Shown in pieces: positions 1-10,435 of a stretch of 64,000 nucleotides of DNA. This DNA is from Heloderma charlesbogerti (taxonomy: Eukaryota; Chordata; Lepidosauria; Squamata; Helodermatidae), in contig JANEZZ010000732.1 of assembly GCA_026122225.1 (NCBI GenBank), positions 241,364 to 305,363 of the forward strand, read 5' to 3'. Every line of letters begins with the position of its first letter. Position 1 is the first letter of the stretch. A program made the translations under genes and the position numbers. Below the pieces are notes generated by a model that was not told where the DNA came from, did not search any database, and saw only the letters and a program-made list of their open reading frames with translations.

Positions 1-15
1 TGTTGGAATTGCTTG

Positions 16-957
16 TTATTGTGCCTTGAGAATTTCCTTTTTTAAAAGCTCCCACCCATCTTGGACTCCTTTTCTCGCTAGCATTGCTTGCCATGGGACC
101 TTACTGATCATTGTTCTGAGTTTATTAAAATCAGCTTTCCTAAAATCCAGGGTACGCGTTTGACTACACTCGGCTTTTGCTTCCCTTAGAACCAAGAACT
201 CAAGTACAACATGGTCGCTTTCCCCCAGAGTTCCTGTAACTGCTACTTGATCCACTAAGTCATCTCTGTTGGTTAGGATCAAGTCAAGGATAGCCGATCC
301 TCTAGTTCCTTCCTCTACTTTCTGTAGGAGGAAGTTATCCGCCACACAAGTCAGGAATTTCCTGGAGGGGCCATATTTTGCAGAATTTGTCTCCCAACAA
401 ATATCGGGGAAATTGAAGTCCCCCATTACTACTACATCATGCTTCCTTAAAACATTGGCTATTTGCTTTTCAAAAGTTTCATCCTTGTCTTCTCCTTGAT
501 TGGGTGGCCGGTACTAGACTCCGACCACCAGGTTCCTTTTATTCTTTGCTCCATTTATTTCAACCCAGATGCTCTCGATGGGGCTACCAAGCTCCTCCTC
601 CTGTATTTCTGTGCAGAGATATGTATTTTTCACATACAGGGCAACCCCGCCTCCCTTTCTGTTCCTCCTGTTCTTTTTGAACGAGTGATATCCTTCAATT
701 GCTGTATTCCAGTCATGAGAGTTATCCCACCAAGTCTCAGTTATACCTATCAGGTCATAATTTCCCTCTTGTATTAAGAGTTCAAGTTCGTTCTGTTTGT
801 TTCCCATACTCTGGGCATTAGTATATAGACATCGAAGACCATGTGCTTCATAGTCTGGCTTTCTTCCTACATGTGTCTGAAGACTATTATTGGGTGCTAT
901 CAGAGCTGTTCTCTCCATTGCGCTGCATGCGCCTATGTCCATCGTTACCCCCAACAT
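16..957 (-). pseudogene. CR1 ORF2 N-terminus (APE endonuclease), broken
   Basis: Two abutting open stretches (957-514 and 426-16) encode the endonuclease domain of CR1 ORF2. Visible blocks are LRCLYTNAQSMGNKQNELE, ITETWW, GGGVALYVK, MGDFNFPDICWE (the GDFN endonuclease motif) and ESDHVVLEF (SDH motif). A TAG near 514 interrupts the chain where related copies read Tyr. This domain nicks target DNA for target-primed reverse transcription. The reverse transcriptase part lies left of the window. The element is inactive as it stands. Confidence 0.8.
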
Positions 958-1130
958 TACATCTCCCTTCCCCGTAGGATTCAGTTTAAAGCCCTCCTGA
1001 TGAAGTTCTTCATGCTGTGGCCAAACACATTCTTCCCAGCCTTTGTGAGGTGCAACCCATCCCTAGCCAACAGCCCATCTTCCAGGAAGTATAGCCCGTG
1101 GTCCCAGAATCCAAATCTCTCTCGTCGGCA

Positions 1131-2006
1131 TCACCTTCGTAGCCAGTCATTCACCCGGAGTATTTTTCGTTCCCTTTCTATCCCTCTTCTAACTACTGGA
1201 AGGATGGATGAGAAAACTATCTGGGCCCCAAGGTTCTTGAGTTTCCTTCCCAAAGCTTCAAAGTCTGACGTGATCTCTTCGTAGCTCCGCTTGGCGGTAT
1301 CATTTGTTCCCACATGGATGAGAAGAAAGAGAGACCTGTCAGTGGGCTTTATGAGTGCAGGCAACCTTTCAGTCACGTCTCTAATCTGTCCTCCCGGGAG
1401 ACAACATACCTGGCGAGTCCATGGGTGTTCGCGACATACTTGGGTCTCGACCCCACGCAGCAAGGAGTCTCCCACTACTACCACTCTTCTCTTCTTCTTC
1501 TTGTAGGCCTGGGTTTCATCGCCTCTGTTTGACCGACCTTTTGCCTCTTGCTCACTCTCATGCAGGTTCCCCTGTGATTCTTCCTCTGCAGGCTGTCCTC
1601 CAGTCTCATCTGCAAGTACCTGGAATCGGTTCCACAGCTCCACTGCTTCCACCGGTGCAGAGTGGCGTCTAGTTCTTCTTCTCCTAACTGTCACCCTTTT
1701 CCAAGGAGTATCCTCTATTCCATTTTTCTTCACCTCAGCATTTCCCACTGCCTCATCTTGCTGTTGCTCTTCAAGCTTCTGGTCTGCCCTTTGCTGCTGT
1801 AGTTCCCCCATTCTGTCCAAGAACTCTTTGTGTTCTCTTATTCCCCGGAGGGTCGACAGTCGCCGCTCCAGTCCGCTTACTTTTTCCTCCAGCAGCGTGA
1901 TCAACTTGCACTTGTTGCAGGTGTAGGCCATGTTGTTCTCCGGCAAGAAAACAAACATTGCACACACCTTGCAGGTCACCACCACTGGAGAGTCTTGTCC
2001 TTCCAT
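1131..2006 (-). pseudogene. CR1 ORF1 (zinc-finger plus esterase-like protein), broken
   Basis: An open frame of 291 codons. Residues about 12-33 hold a CxxC...CxxC zinc-binding pattern, followed by a leucine-rich coiled-coil stretch, a basic RRRRTRR patch, and from residue about 170 an SGNH/GDSL esterase-like domain with the blocks VVVVGDSLL and HVGTNDT. In CR1 elements this protein is a nucleic-acid-binding and lipid-esterase-like accessory to retrotransposition. A TGA ends the frame after WLRR, and family sequence (FGFWDHGLYFLEDG, then LLARDG) continues beyond it, so the break is a single nonsense change. Start chosen at the ATG giving MEGQDSP, just before the cysteine motif. Confidence 0.75.
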
Positions 2007-2386
2007 AGCCTCTTTTCCCTTTTTGTGTCTAGCTTTATGATTGTTCTAGACTAGCCTGTGCCTGCTCCTCCATTCAGTAGAGGTTAAAAGCAGAGTCCCA
2101 CTGGTGTGAAAGTGTGTGTTACAAGACAAATAAATGGAAAAAAGTTAGTTAAAATAAAAAATTAAAATAATTTTAAAAAAATGTTAGGGGCCTCCCCCTT
2201 GACCTCCCCTGCTGAACTCCCCTGGCCAACTCCTGTTTGCTCCCCCTGCTCGCTCGCTCTGTTCGCTCGCTCTCTGGGAGCTTGCCTGCTTCTGTAGTCC
2301 CTGGACCAGCTGGAGCAGCTTGCTCTGCTCTGCTCTGCTCAGCTGGGAGGCGGGAAACAGACTCATGCTGGTGGAGGACTGACACT

Positions 2387-2935
2387 GGGAACTGGACAGT
2401 TTAATCATGTTGGTTCTTTGGCATGTATCACTGGCTTTCACTACCATTCACCATGGTATGCAGGCCCAGCCCAATCTACCTTTTCCACCTGACGCAGGAA
2501 GCCTGACACCGCCTGCCTGCCAATGCCTTCCAACAATGTGGCCTGTGTGGGTTTTCCTAGTGAAACCATTGTGAAGCATTGTGGACAGCAAAACTATAAT
2601 TTTCTCAGATATCAGCCAGAAGAATGCACATACCTTATTGAATCTAGTGCTTTGAAACCTTTAGATGGTGGGGTTGCTGTTTAACAATATAGTGGTGGCC
2701 TTTCAGGTAATTCTGTTTCCTACAAATTTAGTCAATTAATTCATTTACAGGTTGACTTAGTCATGAGCACATCTGTCAGTGGTTAGCCATGCTTGTAAGT
2801 TATGCCATCAGGTGTTCCAGTTCTACAGATTCTGCTAGTAGCTTGCAGACAGAGACAATTCCAGAACATTCACCAAATATGTATACTCTATTTGTAACTG
2901 AACACAGAGTCGTCTCAATTAAGGATGTAGCACTT
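2387..2935 (+). other. Unassigned spacer with a short coding-like remnant
   Basis: No complete gene is seen between the CR1 and the first globin promoter. One frame from about 2550 to 2682 is open for over 40 codons with a protein-like composition (it includes KHCGQQNYNFLRYQPEEC) and ends in TAA. Further short coding-like pieces follow to about 2935 in shifting frames. I do not recognise the family. It could be a decayed processed pseudogene or part of an unrecognised repeat. Confidence 0.3.
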
Positions 2936-2954
2936 ACAACAGGCAACTGCTCTT

Positions 2955-3166
2955 CCACTGCCCCACCCACCGGCACCGAGGCCAAGCTGGGGGGTTTCGT
3001 GACCCTCCCCTCTGAGAGGTGCCCAGAGGCATCAGAGGTGGGTGGGGCACCCTATGAGGCCGGGTGGGAGGCAAAAGGCTGGAACGGGGCGGGAACGCTC
3101 ACCTTCCAGGCCAGATAAAAGGCTTGCCCAGGCTCCAAAAGCACCAGACAGTTTGGAGCTGCCAGG
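2955..3166 (+). promoter_or_regulatory. Promoter of globin copy 1 (CACCC box, GATA-type TATA)
   Basis: A CACCC element (CCCCACCCAC, 2961-2970) lies about 150 bp above an AGATAAAAG box at 3113-3121. The latter serves as a TATA box and also matches the WGATAR consensus for erythroid GATA factors. The ATG follows 46 bp after the box, implying a 5' UTR of roughly 20 nt. The context GCCAGGATGG is a strong Kozak match. Confidence 0.7.
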
Positions 3167-5162
3167 ATGGTGCTGTCCCAGGATGACAAGAACCACGTGA
3201 AGGCCATCTGGGCCGAAGTGCAAGGCCATGCCGAGGAGTACGGTGCCGAGGCCCTGCACAGGTAAGCCCGCCCCATCGGGTCCAGGACACTTCCAGCCCC
3301 ACTGTCCTGGGCCGAGGGTGTGACTGAGGCCCCTTTTGGGGTTCAAGTCCTGGGAACAGGGGGCTTAGAATGAAGCCAGGGAATGGAACAGGAGTGAAGC
3401 TTTGGTTCTCAAGCAGGCCTGCCTTTCCTTGAGGGCAGAATATTTCTGCTGCCTGGAGGCTGAGATGCGGACAATTCACGCTGACAAAGCTGTGGTCCAG
3501 TTGTGGGACAACAGACCAGTGTGAGAATAAATTGCAATGTTTGGCACTCCTCACAGCTAGCAGCTCCATGAGTCTGGAAGGTGCCCGTATACCCTGATGG
3601 GGCCGAAGGAAACATCAGCTCCCTAAAACTATGAAAAAAGACTGTTTTTGCAGGTTTCTGGCCACCCTGTACGTCTTTCACCAATCCAGAACCAAATCCC
3701 TGGCTGACAAGTGAAAAAGAAGAAAAAGGGGAGCTACAAGGCAGGGAGGCTTAGGAGAGTTAGGGCACAATCCTGTGTGTGGTTAGACAGAAGAAAGTCC
3801 TGCATCCCCAGTGTTCCCCAGCTAGCGTGGGATTGCGCCCTTATTGAATAAAAAAGCGACCGAAATTGAGGAGAAGGGCTTTCTTTTAAGTTCTTCCTTT
3901 TGCTTCTTTGTTTTCTGGGGTGCAGCTACAGTTTTTGCTTACAGATCTTTGCTGATTCGGGGGCCTTCAGGGCCATCGTGTGCATGCCATGCATGCGTTC
4001 TTTTTGAGAGAACCTTTGGTTTAAAGGTTTCCACTATATTGCTATATAGTTAAATGCTTCAAATATTGCATTTAACTAGTTCAGACTGGTGGAAGTGTAA
4101 GTAGAGCTAAATAACCATTCAAACTGCTGCTAGCTATGCCAACGATAACTTTTCAATGTCTTTGCTCTTCCATTTGATACTCGGATACAGTTTTCCTAAC
4201 GTTGTTTTCTAATAGGCCTTAACAAGAGTTAAACTGTAGTTTACTTTGCATAGAATACGCTTCACATGCAACCTGTGCGGTTCATGGGTGCAAACGTCTT
4301 TTCTTGTAATCATTGCATGTGTCACATTCTGCTTCTGTATGTGATATTCTTTTGCATGTACTTTTCTCTACAAAGCGTTCGTAACTTAAGGCATCCAGTG
4401 TGGCGCGTTTCATTCATTTAACTGTTTCAGTAGGGGATTTACTGTGTTCCTGCTTAGGGTGTAAAATAGATTTCCAAACATCTTGACCTTTGAAACAGCC
4501 TGAAGTCAACTCCTGTCCCTTTCTCTTGCCCATTCAGTCAAAGTCAGAAGCGCATCTACAGAGGGGACCCCTGCCCTGCCCTGCCCTGAGCTGCTGGCGG
4601 CTCGCCTGACGGCTGCTCCTGTCTCTCTCCACGCAGGATGTTCGCAGCGAACCCCTCCACCAAGACCTACTTCCCCCACTTCGACATGGGCCCGAACTCC
4701 AACGACATCAAGATGCACGGCAAGAAGGTGATCAACGCCATCACCCAGGCGGTCAACAACATGGACAACATGGAGGGAGCCCTCTCCAAGCTCAGTGAGA
4801 AGCACGCCAACGAACTGCGCGTGGACCCCGTCAACTTCGACGTGAGTCACACCGCCCCCCCTACAGCAGGATGGGCAAGGCCACAGCCGGTCTCCTAGAC
4901 TCTGGTCTGCCCTGGCTGGAAGACCCTCGATCCTGCCCTGCCCCCCCTTGCCCTCCGGGGCCCACCTGGGCTGCCCTGCCCAGGGGTGGATTGGGGCCCC
5001 TCCGTCCCTCACTATGCCCTCTCCTCTCCACAGCTGCTGCGCCACAGCATGGAAGTGACCATCGCTGCCCACCATGAAGGCCCCGTCAAATCTGAGGTGC
5101 TCCTCTCCCTGGACAAGTTCCTGGATAAAGTGAGCAGGGTCCTGGTTTCCCGGTACCGCTAG
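3167..5162 (+). CDS. HBA: Alpha-globin (alphaA-like), copy 1, intact, three exons
   Basis: Exons are 3167-3261 (95 nt), 4637-4841 (205 nt) and 5034-5162 (129 nt), with introns of 1375 and 192 bp. All junctions are GT-AG and lie exactly where vertebrate alpha-globin introns lie (after codon 31 plus two bases, and after codon 99). The product is 142 residues with Met. Seen directly: the CD-corner block TKTYFPHFD, distal His58 in KMHGKK, proximal His87 in SEKHANEL, Asp94 in RVDPVNF and the terminal YR. It binds haem and pairs with beta chains for oxygen transport in erythrocytes. The D-D-K-N-H start and V-N-N-D stretch resemble lizard alphaA rather than alphaD. It differs from copies 5 and 7 in exon 3, with Ser104, Met105 and Glu106 in place of the Cys-Ile-Leu found there. 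Upstream and intron 1 sequence are nearly identical to copy 4. Confidence 0.93.
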
Positions 5163-5248
5163 ATGAGAGGATGCCAGTAAGGCTGAGTGCCAGAGGAGCG
5201 CCCCTTGACTCTCTCGCCTCGCCTCGCCTCTCTCCCTGCCCTGCCTGC

Positions 5249-5254
5249 AATAAA
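5249..5254 (+). terminator. Polyadenylation signal, globin copy 1
   Basis: AATAAA lies 87 bp after the stop codon inside CTGCAATAAAGCTGCTCTTGG, a block conserved after every exon 3 in the array. Confidence 0.85.
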
Positions 5255-5338
5255 GCTGCTCTTGGCCGCGAAAATTCTGCTGTCCTAGCGTCTGTTTGGG
5301 CTGCGGACTGGTCTGAAATGGGGAGGGGGAGGAAAGAG

Positions 5339-5750
5339 TAGGGATGGCAGAGAATTCCGCCACGGATCTTGGTGAGGCCGAACGCCAGTGCATTCAGCCC
5401 CCCGAAATCCTTGGCAAAACGAAGCCCCCACCCCCCCAACCCACGAAAGGCGCATGAAACGGAGCACTTACCTGCTGGTGTCCGCACTGACTTGCGAATG
5501 GCGGCCGCCCTGCGGCCGGCATTCGCTTCCTGAACATAGCCGTAATAGGCTACGTAAATAGTTACGTAGCCTATCACGGCTAATGGAGGGGCGCCTTTTG
5601 CATCTCTGCGGAGGCCGTGATAGGCTACGTAAGTAGTTACGTAGCCTATCACGGCAAGCAAAAAACCAAACAAACAATGCGTACGCAAATGGTGGCGGCT
5701 ACAGTCGCCGCCGTTTGCCTTCCCTATTTTTCGCTGTTTTATCCTATGTA
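5339..5750. mobile_element. Palindromic hAT-like element, left part (H1)
   Basis: The element starts TAGGGATGGCAG directly after GGAAAGAG, the same 8-bp site occupied in copy 4, so the insertion predates the copy 1 / copy 4 duplication. It carries two perfect or near-perfect 42-bp hairpins (5539-5580 and 5614-5655) built on GTGATAGGCTACGTAA and its complement, and a minus-strand splice-donor-like AGGTAAGTG at about 5468-5475. Similarity to other copies stops near 5750 in a T run and the right end is missing. Confidence 0.75.
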
Positions 5751-6880
5751 TTTTTTTGGTAGGTGTGGTGGTGGGCAGGTGTGTTTTTTTTTTGGGGGTT
5801 AGCATTCAGTGAGGAGGGGGCGCGTGGGGCGGGAAGCCAGGGGGTGAACGGGGGGTTTTCAATTATGTATTTTTTCTTACGATTGTCTCCAATGTGTTTG
5901 GGCACTATTTTTCTTGCTGCGGGTCTGGATTCTGCGGAAGGAACGAATGTAGCCGATTGCCAATGCGGGAGGGTGGTGGGGGGGGGGGGGGGGAGCGGAC
6001 CAAGGAGGCGTGTGGAGGTGGGTTTGTAGGTAGGTCTGACGTGATGGGAAGCACAGGGCGGGGTCTATTTGGGGGGAAGAGTATTTGGAAGTCCGATGAT
6101 TTGAGCACATTTGTTGTTGAATGGGTGTTTGTTGGAATGGGTGTTCTGCGATCCCATGGATTGACGAGGTGGTTGGTGGTTGAGAGGGGTGGTGTGGCTA
6201 CTGTGTGTGGTGCAGGGGCATTTTGGGAGTGCGAATTGAGTGGGGACGGAGGAAGGGGGGGAGAAATGTACTCGGCAGGGAAGGGTTGTAATGCGGGGCG
6301 TAGGTCGGGTCGTAATCATAAGCGTGCGGCGAATGGAGCCAGGTGGGTTTAGATCCTAGAGGGGTTTGGCACGTTACGTGCAATGTAGACGTGAGGCCAG
6401 CCCTCATCATATAACACTTGACATGCTGTGCTTCCGATCGCAGGATGCGCGCATCGAGGTGGCTGGGGGGCCGGAGTGGGGGTGACATCGGCAGAAGTGG
6501 GAGGTTTGGGGCAAGCTAAAAGGATACTGGTAGATCATAGCTGTGTGATGGGGGAGCGACGATGGCGGGGCGGCTTTGGGGTGAATCTATTAGATGGAAG
6601 GGATGCAATATAGCGGTGGGAGTTTAGGTGGTTGGAAGTGACGAATGGGAGGAAGGGGGGGACAGAGTGGAGCACAATTATGGTGGTGTAGAGTGGAGGG
6701 GCTGGGGTTGGGTTTGGGGAAAATGGAATGGCAATGGGAAAGGGATAGGTATCAAAATTTTTTAGGGAGCTGTAAGCGGAAGAGGGACTAACATCTCCCA
6801 TGGAAGCCTGCGGGACGGGGTCCCCGCGAGCCCTGCATGTTGAGACCTGCTGACAATTTGTTAGTGTAACTTATCGAAGA
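5751..6880. other. Strongly G-rich, GC-skewed spacer of unknown origin
   Basis: No gene or known repeat is recognised. Over about 1.1 kb the plus strand carries several times more G than C: in sampled 60-base lines, 32 G to 6 C (6241-6300) and 30 G to 3 C (6601-6660). It includes a run of about 15 G near 5980-5995. Open frames on the minus strand are Pro/Thr/Ser-rich by composition only. Neighbours on both sides are not skewed in this way. Confidence 0.6.
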
Positions 6881-7162
6881 CCTTGGTTTATAGCGAGACT
6901 TCTACGGCATGGGCACTTGAGTCCAAGACATATGGGCGCTGTAATGGGGGGGAGACCCCTTTCCAGCAGCAGCAGCAAAGCAGGGTGACATGCCAGGCAA
7001 CTGCTCTTCCACTGCCCCACCCACCGGCACCGAGACCAAGCTGGCTGGTTTCATGGCCCTCCACTCTGAGAGGTGCCAAGAGGCGTCAGAGAAGGGGTCA
7101 TCCTATGAGGCCGGGTGGGAGGCAAAGGGTCGGAATGGGGCGGGACCGCTCACTTTCCAGGT

Positions 7163-7172
7163 CCAATAAAAG
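7163..7172 (+). promoter_or_regulatory. TATA-like box of globin copy 2 (CCAATAAAAG)
   Basis: CCAATAAAAG occupies the place held by AGATAAAAG in copies 1, 4, 5, 6 and 7, so the GATA match is absent here. The upstream CACCC block (CCCCACCCACCGGC, from about 7015) is retained. Confidence 0.6.
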
Positions 7173-7217
7173 GTTTGCCCGGGCACCGACAGCACCAGAG
7201 AGTTTGGAGCTGCCAGG

Positions 7218-8372
7218 ATGGTGCTGTCCCAGGACGACAGGAACCACGTGAAGGCCATCTGGGCTGAAGTGCACGGCCATGCCGAAGAGATCGGTGCTGA
7301 CGCCCTGCGCAGGTATGCCCGCCCCGTTGGGTCCAGGTCCCTTCTTGCCCACCTGTCACGGCCTGAGGGTGTGACTGAGGCCCCTTTTGGGGTTCAAGTG
7401 CTGGGAATACAGGGCTTAGACACTTTCTACCTGGACTTGCTGAGTCCTACACCTTGGACTCTGGGAGAGGTCTCTTTCAACCTTCCTCTGTGACCACCAA
7501 AGTCTTCTCTTCAGATTTCGCTTGGAATGGGTAGCTATACCTTCCATTTAATCCCCCCTCCCTTGGTTTAAAGGTTTCCACTATATTGCTATATAGTTAT
7601 ATGCTTCAAATATTGCATTTAACTAGTTCAGACGGAAGGAAGTCTAAGTAGACCTAAATAAACATTCAAACTGCTGCTAGTTAAGCCAGCTATAACTTTT
7701 CAATGTCTTTGCTCTTCCATTTGATACTCGGATACAGTTTTCCTAACGATGTTTTCTAATAGGCCTTAACAAGAGTTAAACTTTGCATAGTATACGCTTC
7801 ACATGCAACCTGTGCGGTTCATGGGTGCAAACGTCTTTTCTTGTAATCATTGCATGTGTCACATTCTGCTTCTGTATGTGATATTCTTTTGCATGTACTT
7901 TTCTCTACCAAGCGTTCGTAACTTAAGGCATCCTGTGTGGCATGTTTCATTCATTTAACTGTTTCAGTAGGGGATTTACTGCGTTCCTGCTTAGGGTGTA
8001 AAATATATTTCCAAACACCTTGACCTTTGAAACAGCCTGAAGTCAACTCCTGTCCCTTTCTCTTGCCCATTCAGTCAAAGTCAGAAGCGCATCTACAGAG
8101 GGGACCCCTGCCCTGCCCTGCCCTGCCCTGAGCTGCTGGCAGCTCGCCTGATGGCTGCTCCTCTCTCTCTTCACGCAGGATGTTTGCAGCGAACCCCTCC
8201 ACCAAGACCTACTTCCCCCCACTTTGACATGGGCCCGAACTCCAACGACATCAAGATGCACGGCAAGAAGGTGATCAACGCCGTCACCCAGGTGGTCAAC
8301 AACATGGACAACATGGAGGGAGCCCTCTCCAAGCTCAGTGAGAAGCACGCCAACAAACTGTGTGTGGACCCC
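7218..8372 (+). pseudogene. HBA: Alpha-globin pseudogene, copy 2 (frameshift, exon 3 deleted)
   Basis: Exon 1 (7218-7312) is intact and codes for an [18 protein letters not shown] start; its donor is GTATGC instead of GTAAGC. Exon 2 begins at 8179, but the C run at 8215-8220 is one base longer than in other copies, so the frame meets TGA within three codons. Homology to exon 2 stops at about 8372, just after the codons for VDP. The end of exon 2, intron 2, exon 3 and the AATAAA block are gone, and the sequence continues with the 3' flank block seen at 13.13 kb. No functional chain is possible. Confidence 0.9.
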
Positions 8373-9130
8373 ATGTGATGGTGGCAAGGCAAGCCACCAT
8401 CACATCCCCAGGATTCGGCCTGAGGCTGAGAGAAGGGGGGGAACCTGAGGGGGGCCTAAGCACAGGTGATGAGCCCCTGCTCTGCCCAGTAGCCACCAGA
8501 GTGCCTTGGGGACAGCCACGATCCTACCCTGCCTGCCTCCGCGTGAAGCACTTGCGAGTGGCAGATGTGGGGCTTGGAGAGGGGCTGGATCCGCCGCGCT
8601 TCTCTGCAGGCCTCTGAGTGAATCGCTGCAAACCCCTTCTCCTTCCAACTTGCCAAACCCAGGGTGCCAGAACCCGGGGATGTCTGTGTGCAAATGTCCA
8701 CCGAAAGAGTGGCGAGTGGTCAGGATAGCAGGACCCATGTAGTTATCAGGGATCTCGTAAATGCAAAACTGCACATGCTCAGAGTGATACAATATTTATT
8801 AATCAGGGCTGGCAAATCGTGTCTTCTTTTTTCTAAACATGCCAGGAATGTAGACATAGTTGTAAAGCATGGAATGGTGGCTGCGGGTGGGAGGGAGAAA
8901 TGTGGGTTTGAAGCTTCGCAAGTGAAGTAACAGAGCTGGCTGTCTGCAAGAGGAGGAGGAGGGCTGGATACATACAGTCATTAAGTCCAGGGGTTACCTT
9001 GGCTAGATGGACCACCAGCGACAGGCAGGAAGACATAGTTGTGTCCAAATCGACTCCCAGTCCTAGCTTTTGGACACCCAGTGGACACAAATGGCCACAT
9101 AAAATGTAATCCATGAATCAAGGACAGAAA
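8373..9130. repeat. Globin-unit 3' flank block (truncated copy)
   Basis: Closely matches 13,130-13,880 and 24,660-25,410, the far 3' flanks of copies 3 and 5. It is joined directly to the broken exon 2 of copy 2, marking a deletion of about 0.9 kb compared with copy 3. No recognised gene lies in it; several minus-strand frames look coding-like but I cannot assign them. Confidence 0.7.
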
Positions 9131-9134
9131 TTCA

Positions 9135-9600
9135 GTTTGCAATCACTCGAGTGAAGGCAGAATGAATCTCAGCTGCATTATCTTTTGGGCTGTACGTAGC
9201 AACAACACATGTATTATCTTTATTTTGTCTATCTACACTCCCATCAACTCGAAGAGACAGAGACAAATAGCTGTTGCTGTGCAACCTTCTTAATTTCTGA
9301 TTCGCCAGTTATCTGTAGCATCCCACTGAACACAGCTGGATGTCCGCCATGTAAAGCTGAACCACGGGGCTGAAAAGTATGAAGCGGAACATCCCAGTGG
9401 TGCCACTCAGCTGTGCTGGTCCTGATTGTGCTGGCGATGATTCCCGTGAACGTGCTGGCCATGAACAAGCAGTCGGTGTTTCCAACAGCGAATCATGATA
9501 CACATCAACACACAGGGCAATGTACTAAATGTGCTTGATGCCACTTCAGAGTTTTCACCCAAGGAGGCTTGTCTGATGGTTGTTTCCACAGTCTTGCAGC
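9135..9600 (-). repeat. Unidentified recurrent block Z (coding-like on minus strand)
   Basis: One of four copies (also about 14,757-15,110, 21,365-21,725 and 26,695-27,020). On the minus strand several copies hold the same short protein-like runs, such as TSTAEWHHWDVPLHTF and KDNTCVVATYSPKDNAAEIH, with shifting frames. It may be an old processed pseudogene or LINE piece that travelled with the globin units. Family not recognised. Confidence 0.4.
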
Positions 9601-9604
9601 TTCA

Positions 9605-9965
9605 TTTGCTTCTGAGGCACTATTGTGTGCCTTGGAGCGGAGCTTTCGAGTGCCTCTCCAGACCTAAATCTACCCAGGCACTACGATGAACTTCTGGGGC
9701 CTTCCTCCAAGTGCACCTCCAAGAAAGGCTTGCCAGGTGGCAACAAGGGGGAGGGCCTTTTCAGTGGTGGCCCCCGGTTGTGGAATGTTCTCCTCACTGA
9801 GGCCGGCCTGGTGTCAACACTGTCATTTTGGGGCACCAGGTTAAGACTGTCCTCCACTCCCAGGCACTTAATGGCATATGATGGGGCTTTCCAACCTGTT
9901 CATAAATGATCCGGAATTAGGAGTGAGCAGTGAAGAAGCCAGGTTTGCCGATGACACCATGGTTT
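9605..9965 (+). repeat. LINE fragments (L2-like C-terminus plus FADDT piece)
   Basis: A short stretch encodes a decayed ...WNVLLTEAGL...QVKT pattern typical of the L2 ORF2 C-terminus. It is followed by a piece reading roughly VSSEEARFADDT, the reverse-transcriptase catalytic region of a CR1/L3-like LINE. The same pair recurs before copies 4 and 5 (about 15,111-15,470 and 21,726-22,105). Confidence 0.5.
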
Positions 9966-10380
9966 TTTGCATGCTTTTTTTTTTTTTTTAATATAACGGG
10001 CCGTTCCAGCCCCTACCGGCTTTTACAACATCCCCAGGCAGTCTGCTGGACGGGGCAAGCAACCAGATGAGCCCAGCAGCCAATCTATTCCAAGAAGCCC
10101 TTGGAACCAAGTCAACAAGTGTGCCTTCCTTGCAAGACATCTGGGCTCTGTCATGGGGGGGAGACCCCCATTCCAGCAGCAGCAGTGGCAGCAAAGCAGG
10201 GTGACTTGCCAGGCGACTGCTCTTCCATTGCCCCACCCACCGGCACTGAAGCCAAGCTGGCTGGTTTTGTGGCCCTCCCCTCTGAGAGGTGCCCAGAGGC
10301 ATCAGAGGATGGTGGGGCACCCTATGAGGCCATGTGGGAGGCAAAGGGTGGAATGGGGTGGGACTGCTCACCTTCCAGGC

Positions 10381-10390
10381 CCAATAAAAG
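10381..10390 (+). promoter_or_regulatory. TATA-like box of globin copy 3 (CCAATAAAAG)
   Basis: As in copy 2, the box reads CCAATAAAAG and lacks the GATA match found in copies 1, 4, 5, 6 and 7. The promoter upstream (10,190-10,380) is otherwise almost the same as that of copy 6, including the CACCC block. Confidence 0.6.
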
Positions 10391-10435
10391 GGTTGCCCAG
10401 GCTCCAACAGTACCAGAGAGTTTGGAGATGCCAGG

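Larger units (their letters stand above)
1..2380 (-). mobile_element. CR1 LINE, 5' half (minus strand)
   Basis: This is the 5' part of a chicken-repeat-1-type non-LTR retrotransposon read on the minus strand. From right to left it holds a GC-rich 5' leader with CTGCT repeats (about 2180-2380), ORF1, and the start of ORF2 with the endonuclease domain. It runs off the left edge, so the reverse transcriptase and 3' end are outside the window. The leader matches, in reverse complement, the start of the CR1 near 53.36 kb, which supports a nearly complete 5' end; most CR1 copies are 5'-truncated. The right boundary is approximate. Confidence 0.85.

Noticed and set aside
4506..5393. A 295-codon open frame on the minus strand across globin copy 1
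   Set aside because: It is the complement of globin exons 2-3 and their GC-rich flanks. Similar shadows lie opposite the other globin copies (for example 8043-8387, 11042-11497, 16314-16943) and show no protein motif.
5535..5660. CRISPR-like array of palindromic repeats
   Set aside because: The repeated hairpins resemble CRISPR repeats in symmetry, but spacing is irregular, the arms belong to a hAT-like element with 8-bp duplications, and the genome is a vertebrate.
5750..6870. Bacterial or viral contamination
   Set aside because: The skewed block holds no recognisable microbial gene and continues without a break into globin unit sequence on the right. I report it as unexplained instead.
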